Assembly: GCA_910574455.1 (NCBI GenBank)
Contig: CAJSYZ010000008.1
Span: forward strand, 2,792,707 to 2,856,706
Reading direction: 5' to 3'
DNA: 64,000 nt
Source of the DNA: Trichaptum fuscoviolaceum
Taxonomy: Eukaryota > Basidiomycota > Agaricomycetes > Hymenochaetales > Trichaptaceae
Part shown: piece by piece, positions 11,780 to 22,523 of the stretch
How positions within the stretch are numbered: the first letter of the stretch is position 1
How the letters are laid out: each line of letters opens with the position of its first letter
Translations under genes and position numbers: made by a program
Notes under the pieces: generated by a model
What the model saw: only the letters and a program-made list of their open reading frames with translations
Told to the model about the DNA's origin: nothing
Databases searched by the model: none

Positions 11780-13607
11780 ATGCCGGGAACGCACCTTCTC
11801 CCTCCTAATCTTCTCAAACTCTTCGCACCGCGTCCGCCGCTGCCCTATGTGCGGCCTGTAGGCAGAGACCCTGACCGGATACACAAAAAAGATGTCAGCG
11901 GCGTCGCACAGCTGCTGGCTCAAATCAAGGAGGAGGGGACGCAGAGCCTGATCGAGTCTGGAAACCAGGCGCTGTTGGACGGTATGGAAGAGGGAGAGGA
12001 GCCCGTTTATACGCATGCCGAAGAGACGAGACGACAAATCAAGCGGGAAGAGCGACGGAAAGCGAAGGAGGACAAGTTCAAAACCGCAAAGGAAACTTGT
12101 ACGTTACGGTATCAGCACGTAGGCACCTGTACTCACTTGAGAATTTTGTTATGCAGACAAACCAGCCGATGACCCTGAGGCAATAGGAGATCCATACAAG
12201 ACATTATTTATCGCACGTCTTGTAAGTCCAGGCCTTCCTTGGACTTGGCTTTATTAAAACTGACTCTACCAGAACAAAAATGCAACCGAAGCTGATCTTC
12301 GGCGAGACTTTGAAGGCTTTGGCTCCATCGAACGGGTACGAATTGTCCGAGATAAGCGAGGGCGTAGCAGGGGCTATGCCTTCATCGTATATGAGCGTGA
12401 GCGAGACATGAAAGGTGAACCTTCTATTCATTTATGATAAGACCTTCGTCAAGGTAGGGTGGAAAACGATTAACACATTGGAAATTTAAAAATAGCTGCC
12501 TATAAAGAAGCCGATGGACTGCACATCCTTGGGAAGCGTATCCTTGTCGACGTTGAGCGCGGGCGGACTGTCCGCGGATGGAAACCTCGACGACTCGGGG
12601 GTGGGCTGGGTGGGCGACCCAAGCCAGAACCAGCTGATCCGCCGCCACGGCCACTTGGGGGCGACAGCGGAGGATTCAGGGGCGGAGGGGGCGGTGGATT
12701 CCGAGGCGGCGACGGGGGAGGGTTCAGAGGTAGATTCGGCGGGGGGCGTGGAGGAGGAGGATTCAGCGATAGGGGCGGAGGCGGGGGCGGGGGTGGGTTC
12801 GGTAGGGGACGAGGCGGGGGCGGGGGCGGATTCCGTGGTGGCGGATTTGGAGGGGGAGGTCCGCCCCGTGGAGGAGGCTTCGGTCCCCGTGACGATGGCT
12901 ACGGGAGCAGGGGTGGTGGACCGCCTGGAGGCTTCGGTGGTGGAGGTGGAGGATTCCGGTACGTCTTGCTCTGTTCTCTATCTTCCTATCTCCCGCCTTC
13001 ATTTCCCTGGCGATCATTCTTCAATCGACAGACGCGGGCCCGAGAAGCGACCCGTCTGGGCAATGCATTTCACATCACTGGTGCAAAGAAAGTTCACACT
13101 GTTGGGTCCGGTGGACTCCAATCGTGCATTATTAGCAACCGCGGAAAGCCCAATCGCCTTTCCGATGTGGCGTTGCTGTCCGCATGATCTGCGGAGAAAG
13201 CGGGTCTGTGAGCCTGCGCAGTGGTATCTGTTGTTAGTCTCCACGGACCTTAGATGATGACGCTGGTCTCGCCTGCGTTCTGATCAGCCTTCTACCCTTG
13301 CGCCCGAATTTTCACTCATTGACCTGCTTCATTTTTTTTTATTGCGACCGAGGCTGAGTTTCTTCCTTGATCTAGCGGCCGTGGGGGAGGAATCGGATTC
13401 CAAAGCGGAGGCTTTTCTGGCGACACGAATGGTTTCAACGGGAATGCAAACGGCGGCCCGGCTGGGCCACCAGGTGGGTTCGGGGGCGGGCCTCCTGGCG
13501 GCGGGATTGGGGGCGGAGGCGGAGGAGGGTACGGCCCGCCTGGTGGCGGCTACAAGCGTGAGGGGGGTGGGTATGACGACCGGGACTCCAAACGGCCTCG
13601 GTATTGA
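11780..13607 (+). CDS. SNP1: U1 small nuclear ribonucleoprotein 70 kDa (U1-70K)
   Basis: Five exons (11780-12098, 12157-12221, 12273-12414, 12496-12958, 13376-13607) encode 406 residues. The N-terminal ~100 residues match the U1-70K extension that wraps the snRNP core ([18 protein letters not shown]). An RRM follows (KTLFIARL as RNP2, RGYAFIVY as RNP1), then [20 protein letters not shown] and a long Arg/Gly-rich tail ending DSKRPRY. It binds stem-loop I of U1 snRNA and helps define 5' splice sites. The last intron is 417 nt, six to eight times the usual size in this window. Its first 76 codons stay open if it is retained, which would give a truncated isoform. Confidence 0.95.
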
Positions 13608-15205
13608 AATGCCGGTGGCGAAAAGACATTTGTCGCACTGTTTTTATGCTTTCTTTCTCTGCCTCCCGATTTGACGGCTAATCTGGCAGGTGTACTCGGT
13701 TGGCTGCACACATCATGTCTCGCTCGTGCTTGGTAGGCGCATTCTTACTGATTGTCGTTTTCCATGAGGGGGCATGTAAGTGTATTTTTCTTTATTCCCC
13801 TTTCCCTATCTCTGTCGCTATCGATTCTGCGTTTTCTCTGCACGTATAGTATGAAGGTTTGTTATGTCGCTGCGTAAGTATCAGTGTAATTGTGGGTGGG
13901 CAGGCAAGTGAAAAGAAGTGTTTTTGAGCTGTTGCGCGGGTCCGAGTGAGTTGATTATGTAATTGTGGTGAGTTTGGGTGAAGCTCGGCGTCGGTAGATA
14001 AGGAAGTTTAGAGCGTGACAGTCACGGTTGTTTGTTTTTGTGCCTGTGCTATGTTTTTGAATGCAGGGCCATCGAGTCGGAGATGACGGTGCCTCGAGAC
14101 GAAGCTGAGACTAAAGCACCCGATATCACGCCTATTCCGGCCACACCTCCTTCTCCTCCCCAGCCAATATTTGTTTGCCTTCCCCCCCGCGTGCGTGCAA
14201 TGAAGCTGCAATGTCGCGCAATATTGGGCCGACACAGCACGCCCCCCGCCGTCAATGAGCAATAACACATAGGAATTAGACTCAGGATTTGCGTTTCCCG
14301 GCTGGTGGGGTCGCCAGAGCGACTGCCGCCACTGCGCCTGCCAAGCTCATTGGCCGGGGCGACGCTGAGGGTCGAGCTGACGTCGTCAAGCGTGCATTCC
14401 TTTGCGATCTTCTAGACTAGGCAGGTCGAGGGCTGCGTGCCTGGCGAAAAAAGGGGGGCCATGAGAAGCTGCCGGGCGAGTGGACACTGGTCTCATGGCC
14501 ATGAATCGATTTAGCGAGATCTTATCTTTTTGCAGGAGGTTATGACGGACTACGCCAGCATATCTCTGAAAAACTTGGGACCGTGTGTGATCGTCTGTTG
14601 ACTCTGGACTGTGAACTGGAAGTGCTGCGCTCGCTACCGCACCAACGACGGACGAGCAACGAGCCAACCGCTCCGAGCCGTTTTGGTGATACCTGTTTCC
14701 TTGCCACTGCTGGGATAAGTGCAGTCTGATCGGGCCCTCTTCGGTGTGTTCCAAACGTGTGTTCTCTCCCGAACCCTCGCGCTGACCCTCACTATTTCTT
14801 CGCCATCTCGACTACCCGCTCTCTCTCTCTCTCTTCCCCCCATCTCCCCCGTCTCCCGTACGGCACTCACATTCGTTTCTTTCTGGCTCTGTCATTCGTT
14901 TCGCGGTCTACACTCATTCTAACCACCACTCTCTTTTTTCTAATCGCTGCACGCTGACACGCTATTGTCGCTCTTTCTCCCTCTCGTTCTGACCCACCGT
15001 CACTCTCCGGCTGGTCCGTGTGCCTTTCTATTGTAGCGCTATATCCACCACCAGCATATCCCCTCCATCTCACTAGACGCTCTCTCTCTCAAAAGCATCA
15101 CCCGCGTGGACGCGCCTTTTATTGGGCTTCGTTCCACGTACAAGTATTGTCAATCTGGCGACCACTCTCCTAACGCCTACCTTTGCGTCCTGGGACTTCC
15201 TGAGT
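13608..15205. other. Long intergenic/5' leader region upstream of the homeodomain gene
   Basis: About 1.6 kb without a supported gene. It starts with the U1-70K 3' flank. A 44-codon ORF at 13715 begins with a hydrophobic, signal-peptide-like stretch but has no further support. From about 14,740 to 15,170 the plus strand is strongly pyrimidine-rich with CT-dinucleotide runs (around 14,815-14,840). This suits a core promoter and long 5' leader of the homeodomain gene. Several short upstream ATGs are present in that leader. Confidence 0.4.
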
Positions 15206-17229
15206 ATGGAGTGTTAGTTTGTCCGAATCCTCCCTCCGCTCCCCCGTTTCTTCTTCAATATTATCATAAGCTGCATTGAGCGCCGTTCTCATCCCATTTT
15301 TTAAACAGCCAAGGACCCGCTGCTCCAGATAGACAGCATCTCCGGTCTCCGCACCCGTGCCAGAGTCCCCGCCCTGAGCATCGACCCGAACCCGGCGCGC
15401 AAGCTCGAGCCCGCACACGAGGACGACGTCGCCATCGTCGCGGAGTCCTCGGCCTCGTCCCCCAGCCCGTCCATGTCCCCGCGGACTCCCGCCGACAATG
15501 TCCCGCTGTCCGCGTCCACGGAGGGCGCCCCCGACTCCCCGCTCACGGCCGACGGCGCGTCGACGACGAAAGAGCCCGCGTCCGGGCCCCAGCGCACGCG
15601 CTCCGCGTCGAACGCGGCCGGCAAGGGGGGCGACCGCGAGCCGCGCGAGAAGCGGAAGCGCTCGCGCGTGACGCCCGAGCAGCTCACCCACCTCGAGCGC
15701 TTCTTCGTCGCGGACAGAAGCCCGACGGCCGCCCGCCGCAAAGAGATATCCGAGCTGCTGGGCATGCAGGAGCGCCAGACACAGATCTGGTTCCAGAACA
15801 GGTCCGTTGCAGAGCGCGTGTTGTCATGGCTATCGTACTCATTTCTCTCATTCCAGGCGGGCGAAGGCGAAGCTGCTCGATGGCAAGAAGCCGCGCCACG
15901 GGGATTGGTCGGACACGCCTCCCGACACGCCCCCTCAGCTGAGCGCCGGATTCGAGGCAGACCTGCACAGTCTCATCCACGAGGACCAACGTGAGTGCTC
16001 TCTGTATGCGCTGCATGGATAGCCAGTGCCAATTTGATATTCTCGCAGCGGTTTCTATCATCCCATGCACCGACCTGTCGATAGGCACCTGGCGTCGAAT
16101 CGCCACGAGCAAACACGACCTCGTCGCATACGTTTGCGAGCCCAAACGCTGCCTGACGTGGTTCATCCATTCCGCCGGATACGGATTCAAAATGGAGATC
16201 GCCTTCGACATCATCACCCACACCGAGTTCCGCAGCCTGAGCCCGGGCGAGGGCCTCGCGTCGTTCATGCTCTCGCAGCCGCCGCAGTTCTTCCTCGAGC
16301 ACATCGTCTCCCCCCGGTCGGCGGGCATCGCCCTGGGCGTCGGCGCGGCCCACGGCGCAGGGCCGGCGATGAAGACGTGGAAAAAGTGCTCCGACTGGAC
16401 GGAGGGCACGCAGGCGTCCCACGTCCTGCGCCACGACCTCATCGGCTCTGCCGTGCAGCTCGCGCATGTGCTCAACGACCTGCGCGAGTACCGCACGCGG
16501 GCAAGCATCCCGCTCCTCAACCCGAGCATATACAACACCGACCTCAACACCTCGCCCACGACGCTGCAGATCCCGCAGCCGCCGCTCGCCTCGCTCCAGC
16601 CAGACGCATACAGCCAGGCGCTGCAGCGACCGGCGTACCTGAGCCACTTCCGGAAGCGCTCCTCGTCCGGGCCCCCTGCGTTCAAGCAGGAGCCCTACGC
16701 GATGCCGCCGCTGAACACGGGCATGGACCGGCAGGATGCACCGCACTCAGCCAGCTATGCGTCAACGTCCTTCGATAGGCAGTCATTCTCCGCGTTCTCG
16801 TATGGCCAGCGGTCGCTGTCGGACTATGCACCAGGCGGCGTCTCGTCGTCGTACCTGCACCAGCCCATGCACGACTCGCCCGGGCCCGAGACGAGCAGTG
16901 TGCCCATCTCCCATGGCGCATCGCACCGGCCGTTCCCGCCTGGCCCGTCCAATCCCCCGTATTTCCAAACAGACCGCACGCCGCCCTCCTATCACTCAAT
17001 GCAGCAGCAGCAGCAGCAGCAATATGTGACACCATCGCCGCCGCTGGTCTCGTCGCCGTACGCGCCGGGCACGTCTGGCAGCGGGACATCCTCTGCGCCG
17101 ACGTTGCCAGACATCGGCGCGCGTTCGTCGTCGACTGATGGCGTGAACGTCGCCGGAAGCACGTCCATGGGCCTCCCGGGCATGCCGTATTACAACCAAG
17201 ACGACTCGCTCCGCTACCCCGGGCAGTAA
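15206..17229 (+). CDS. Homeodomain transcription factor
   Basis: Four exons (15206-15212, 15309-15801, 15857-15990, 16049-17229) give 604 residues. The homeodomain spans about residues 117-175: RKRSRVTPEQLTHLERFF, then helix 3 with the diagnostic WFQNRRAKAK. A downstream fungal-conserved region begins SIIPCTDLSIGTWRRIA. The remainder is Ser/Pro-rich and low in complexity, with a short poly-Gln run encoded by CAG repeats near 17,000. The start is inferred: a 7-nt exon ATGGAGT spliced at GTTAGT makes MESKDPLLQI and is in frame. The next in-frame ATG is at 15473. Homeodomain proteins of this kind control mushroom development in several Agaricomycetes, but the exact orthologue is not assigned. 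Long antisense ORFs here reflect high GC3, not genes. Confidence 0.87.
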
Positions 17230-18963
17230 TCTACATTCGTTTTTTTTTCCCTCTCTTCTCTGGGTTTCTCACCGCCCGCAAATGAGCGTGACGTACTTGG
17301 CTTGGTTTGTTCAATTACATGATTTGGTTCGGTTTTTCATTATTATCTTCCCTTTTCGTCGTGTCCATTATACCCGTTCTTATTTATCTTGCCCCCTGCT
17401 TTCGTTCTCCCGTTCATGTTGCTTATACGATATCATCTTCTGCGCATCCCACCGCACTGGAACACACCAACGCCCGGTGCTTCGAACACATCGTCCGCTC
17501 TAGCACCTGCTATCGGCCGACCAATCTGCCCGTTTCCCTTTGATTGCATCTATTGCTCTCCACCATGATACCATTGTCTCGTTCAATCATCACCCTTTGT
17601 AGCCATCAGTTTTCGTTTCTTTCTCTCCCCTTTCCTTTCTCCACCCACACGAATACCCAAACCTTATACCACGTCATGTTGCAACAAGTAAACAGAGTAG
17701 AAAGCAATCAATCAAAAGCGAAGAAGTCATTTTAAACACGAGCGGGCTTGAGCATGTGCTTTCGCAGAGGAGGTATGGAGACACTTTGATGCGCTCGCAG
17801 ACATGATCGTCAAGAATAGCACGAATGCTGCGCACAGGCTGGAGACACGACGGTCTCCAAATTGCCAACTGCAGCCAGGGGTCGACGGCTGAAAGTCTAA
17901 CGCTTGCTCGCTGGATATGGGCTAGCCCGGAAGGTGTACCGACTCGGACGTGAGAGGCTGATAACATTTCGTTTCGTCGGATGCTGTAAGTAAAACACAC
18001 AAAAAGCTCGCGAAAAAAGAGTGAAGCGCACTCGCGGGCCATGGATACGCGCTTTCTGATTGTACCTGGGTCTCCAAGCCCGACCTTCTCAGCTGAACCC
18101 GGTGATTTCGCGCACTTGACCGTTGAATGCCCATTCAAATCCACTTCTCGTAACGAAGCCGGAAAAGCGGGCGTATAAACTTTGCGGTGTGTGCACACGA
18201 GCCCCGCATAGATAGATAGATGTCGTGCTCGTCACCTAACGTAACGTTTCGCCACGCAGGCCGGTGTCTGTACAGCGTAGGTAGCTCGGAAAAAATGCTT
18301 AGAGAGTGATCGTCAGCTCGGCTGAATCCGGTAGGTACCCAAACGTGCGCTTCCGTCTATACCCCGATCGTGAAGCGCCTTGCCATGAGCTCAAGAAGAT
18401 CTTCGAGGGAGCCGACCCTGCTGTTTCTCTAACAGGAGGCTGAGATCTTATCACAGCGCGCTTCCACTTGAAGCTGCTGACATACAGAGCGAACCATACC
18501 TCGTGCAAGGCAGACGATGATGAAGCAAGGAATGGAAGACCTTCAATGAACTTTTATGTATTTCCCAGCGGCTAGAACAAACGTTATTAGAATATTGCAG
18601 AATGCTCTCGCCTAACGCTGATCGGATGCTGAAGCGGTAAGAGTCCTATGTTCAGTGATTGTCAGTGGCATGCCCGGGCAGCGGCCGCCTTGACAAACAG
18701 AGGTCAAGGACAAGGAGGTCATCAATCTCGCAAACCTTGCCCGCGACAAATCCGACGTATCGCAAGGCCACTATTATAGTCAGAGCGATTTTCATCAGTT
18801 CTGTCAAAAACGCTTCGACTCTGTCTGCCCAAAGGTCGTAAACAGATCACCGTTAAAGAAGCAATCAAGACAAATCTACCTTTGCGGGTAAATCAGCGGT
18901 CGGCGCGATGTTCTCTGTGATAGACATACAGGCGTGCGATGATCGGCGAAGCAGGTCGTGTTG
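17230..18963. other. Intergenic region between homeodomain gene and Rrp41
   Basis: About 1.7 kb. The first 450 bp are T/C-rich and probably the homeodomain 3' UTR and terminator. A 174-codon minus ORF (17674-18198) and smaller ones show no family resemblance and no splice-supported extension. No tRNA, repeat or mobile element was recognised. Confidence 0.4.
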
Positions 18964-19871
18964 CTAGTCAATGCGCATATCATCCTCATCAGCATCTCGC
19001 TGGGCCCCGACCGAGGTAGCCGACCCATCGCCCATGGCATGGATGAGGGCATTTGTTCTCGACTTTACGGCGCGGCGCATTTCCTTGTGCACGACCTTGC
19101 CCGCTTCGCATGCGAGACGAAAGATCTCCTCGAAGCGGTCGGCATGGAGGCGTGTTTCGAGCGTCACGAGCGTCACTTTGCCCGTTCGTGGCATGACTGC
19201 AGCCGTCAGGTGCGGGACGTCCATTTCCTCAAGGAGAGTCACGTCGAGCAGTGGCTGCGTCGAGTGCACGCCGGACGACACAGCACAGACAAAATCAAAG
19301 AGCGCAATGCCGGCGGTCATGAGTGCGAGCGTCGTGGCGTTGATGGATGCGCTGAGCAGGCCGCCGTCCTGCTGCAGGACTTGGACGAAAATGTCAATCT
19401 GGGAACGCGGGTAGAGATGTGTCTGGATGACGGGCTCGAATGTAGACTTGATCGCAGCCGCAAACTCCAAGATACGCCTGTGTAAATTACGCCGTCGTCA
19501 AGGGTTTTTTTTTTGCTACGAATGCGGACAGACGTACTTGTCGTTTCTACCCCGCTTCCGGCGCTCACCCGTGCTGAAGGGCACGATGTTGACCTCAACA
19601 TTGATGTTTGCGCGGTTGTGCAGTGTCTGTGAGCGTGATTTTGCTTCCCTGGGCCCGAAGACAGTGACGAGGACCTGCGTGAGGCCCTGTGTGTAGACCG
19701 CCGAACCGTCGGATTGGCCATGGACAGAAAGATCAATAGAAATGTCGCGCAGCTCGTGCTGTCTGCGACCATCAGAACGATAGCCGCCTTCGTTGAGTAT
19801 TTCAACACGAGATGTCTGCAGATTTTCATTAGTATCATTGCTGGATGTTCGGTGGGCGAAAGACTGACCAT
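18964..19871 (-). CDS. RRP41: Exosome core subunit Rrp41/Ski6 (RNase PH fold)
   Basis: Three exons (19871-19869, 19815-19538, 19477-18964) give 264 residues. The first coding exon is the ATG alone, followed by a 53-nt intron (GTCAGT...CAG). The protein then reads TSRVEILNEGGYRSDGR and continues with GSAVYTQGLTQVLVTVFGP, RANINVEVNIVPFS and RSQIDIFVQVLQQDGG, all diagnostic of Rrp41. It is a ring subunit of the RNA exosome, acting in 3'-5' RNA processing and decay in nucleus and cytoplasm. No in-frame ATG upstream of the acceptor would avoid this splice, which is why the 3-nt exon was chosen. It diverges from RFT1 across 114 bp. Confidence 0.92.
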
Positions 19872-19985
19872 GGCGACCGTGGAAGAGGAAGTCAGAGGCT
19901 GAGCACGTCGCGTCAAGCCAAATTTACCTCAGGCGCGTCTTTGCCACACAACGCCCACCACCTGTCCCCCTCGTCGTCAACGGTG
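19872..19985. promoter_or_regulatory. Short bidirectional promoter region, RRP41 / RFT1
   Basis: Only 114 bp separate the two start codons, so the 5' leaders must be short or overlap. No ORF, TATA box or obvious palindrome was seen. Confidence 0.5.
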
Positions 19986-22090
19986 ATGAGCAGCAGAACA
20001 AAAGATGATGCGAAGAAGAAGCAGATGCACGCAGCAGATATGCGCAGTCTCGACGATGCTGCGGTCAAGTCGGCGTCGTCGTTGATGGGCCTCCAGCTGT
20101 TGTCGCGCCTCGTCACCTTCGTGCTCAACCAAGCCCTCGTGCGCCTCGCAACTCCCGCTGTCTATGGCACCGTCTCCATCCAGCTCGAGCTCCTCCTCAA
20201 CACCATCCTCTTCCTCAGTCGCGAGGGCTTCCGCAATGCGCTTCTTCGTGCTGATGTCGACCCGAAAGGAGGTGCACATACGCGATCTGTGTTGGTCTCG
20301 AACATCGCGCTGCTGCCACTCTACTTTGGCCTGTTAGTTTCTGTTCTGACAAGTGCAGCGTACATGCACTACGCATCACTTGCAACGAAGGCGCAGCAGA
20401 GCTTTGGTGTGACTGTCGCGCTCTACACGCTTGCGGCTGTCCTTGAGCTGTTCAGTGAACCTTTGCACATTCGGTACGCATATCGCTTGATTGATGCCTG
20501 CGTTGTCTGATACATTCAAGGTCCATGCAGACCCTCAACTCGGCTGTCCGGATACGTGCAGAGGGAAGCGCGGTCATTGTCAAATCAGTCGCGACTGTGG
20601 CAGTCCTGGTCTACGACTCCTACGGCTCCGGACAAAATGGCCAGGGGCACTTGGCACTACTGGCATTTGGTATCGGACAACTAGCATACTCAATCTGTCT
20701 GCTGCTGGTTTATCTATCAGAGTATGGTTCATCGGTTTCGTACAAGCTGCGAAAGTCAAAAGCCGAGAAATCACGGTCTAAAAGGTCTGCCACAGTGATC
20801 ATTGTGTTGGAGATGTGACTTGACGCGATGAAGCTCCAATTCTCTGTCACAGGATTACTTTGACAAGGGCCTCCTCGACGTGTCACTAGCTATGACCGCC
20901 CAAAGCGTCGTTAAGCATGTTCTGACAGAGGGGGATAAGGTAATCGATTTCATTGCGTCGAAGTTCATTTCTAAACCGTATCTATAGCTCGTAATCTCTA
21001 GAATTAGCCCCTTGAAGGACCAAGGCGGCTATGCTGTGGCAAGCAACTACGGTATGCCTCACGGTGGCTTTGCTGCGTTGCTTTCTCATCCTCTGCTCTC
21101 AGGTGCATTGATTGCACGCATAATATTCCAACCGATCGAGGAGACCTCGAGATTGTTCTTCTCAAAGGCTCTCTCAGTCACCGACAAGAAGGAGCCGTCT
21201 ACGGACGCGGTGCAGACGGCAATTTCAAGATTGAACTCGATGCTGTTGATTTATAGCCACTTCAGTCTCATCTTGCTGACTCTCGCCCCAAAGTATCTGA
21301 ACATTGTGTTGTCCGTGATGCTACCTCCGAAGTGAGTGAGTGGGATCCGTGGGTTATCGCGAGTAACTTGTTGAGCTCGATACTTCCAGGTATCTAAACA
21401 CAAGTGCACCTGCCATATTGTCGGCGTGGATATATTATATTCCAGTATTGGCAGTCAATGGTGTTCTTGAGGCATTTGTCTCAAGTGTTGCATCGCCGAA
21501 GGACCTTACCAGACAATCACAGTGAGGAGATTACTTAACCCAGCTTCGATTCATAATCTTATATACACCCTTTAAGATGGATGGCCGGCGCGTCCGTAGC
21601 TTACATCTTCCTCACCATCGCCCTCTACCAAGTCGGCGGGCTGGGCGATACTTCCGTCATCTACGCGAACATCATCAACCTCACGGCCCGCATCATCTAC
21701 TGCGTCGTCTTCATTGGCTCTTACGTGCAACGTAAATCGCAAGGGAAGATAACTAACTTCCTATTGACCGATGAGATCCTCCCTCCCAAGTCCGCACTTG
21801 CTGCTTTTCTCGCTGCTGCGCTTGTGACCCATGCAAGCTTTTCCGCATTGGGTATCGCGGAGAGGATAAAGGGGGCCGGCAAGGCTGTTATATGGGATAG
21901 AGCATGCCAACTGCATGTTGGAGTCGGTGCGATGTCTGGACTGGTTATCGTATCTGTATGGTAAGCATGTTCGATACTCGCATGAGGTTGACATTGCTCA
22001 CAATACATGAATAGCTACCTCGCAGAGCGCAGAGAAATTCACCAACTGCTTTCTGCCTTGTCTTCTCGCAGGCGACAGAAAACTGACTGA
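19986..22090 (+). CDS. RFT1: Rft1 family oligosaccharide-lipid translocation protein
   Basis: Seven exons (19986-20473, 20521-20784, 20834-20939, 20988-21331, 21390-21521, 21577-21960, 22015-22090) encode 597 residues with many membrane spans. Family stretches include SASSLMGLQLLSRLVTF with NQALVR near the N-terminus, RIRAEGSAVIVKS, YFDKGLLDVS, VKHVLTEGDKLVISR and GGYAVASNYG. Rft1 is an ER membrane protein needed for N-glycosylation, where Man5GlcNAc2-PP-dolichol must reach the luminal leaflet; whether it is the flippase itself is debated. The exon 2/3 junction was fixed by frame: only the acceptor at 20832-20833 keeps the reading frame open into YFDKG. No disruption seen. Confidence 0.94.
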
Positions 22091-22523
22091 ACCTCATCGG
22101 CATCTGCACTGCTTTCCAATGCCCAAAATGGACCTGTCTTGTTCAATGTGTTGCTCATACAAAACCCGCATCACTCACTTCTTCTCTTCCGCTCAGCAAT
22201 TCGTGTCCCAATGTAAATTACAAGAACAGAGTAATTAACTTTTTGCCTCCCGACTTGAGCTGCCTCGAGGTCACGGTAAATTTATTGTGTACCTTTGAGG
22301 CGGTGAACCTGGGGTCGAAGTTGTCGGAGAATATCCAAATAAAAATAAATGGTGCCTGTCTGTCGAGTTCTTAGCTTAGTGCCTGTGCAATGATTTTTAG
22401 CTTGGCCGGCACGTTCATGTTGACAGTCGGAGTCATTGAAACAGCCGCGTGCCACGCACTTCGAAGGCTGCTGTTACCTACTTTTTTGCCTCCGTTCACC
22501 AACAACGATATAGCCTTGCAACT

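Noticed and set aside
13715..13849. 44-codon ORF starting MSRSCLVGAFLLIVV, signal-peptide-like
   Set aside because: Too short, lies in the U1-70K 3' flank, and no second exon could be supported.
15170..16746. Long minus-strand ORFs (up to 333 codons) opposite the homeodomain gene
   Set aside because: They mirror a GC3-rich real gene, have low-complexity Arg-rich content and no domain; the plus strand carries a clear homeodomain.
17674..18198. 174-codon minus ORF
   Set aside because: No family resemblance, no splice-supported extension and lies in the long homeodomain 3' region.
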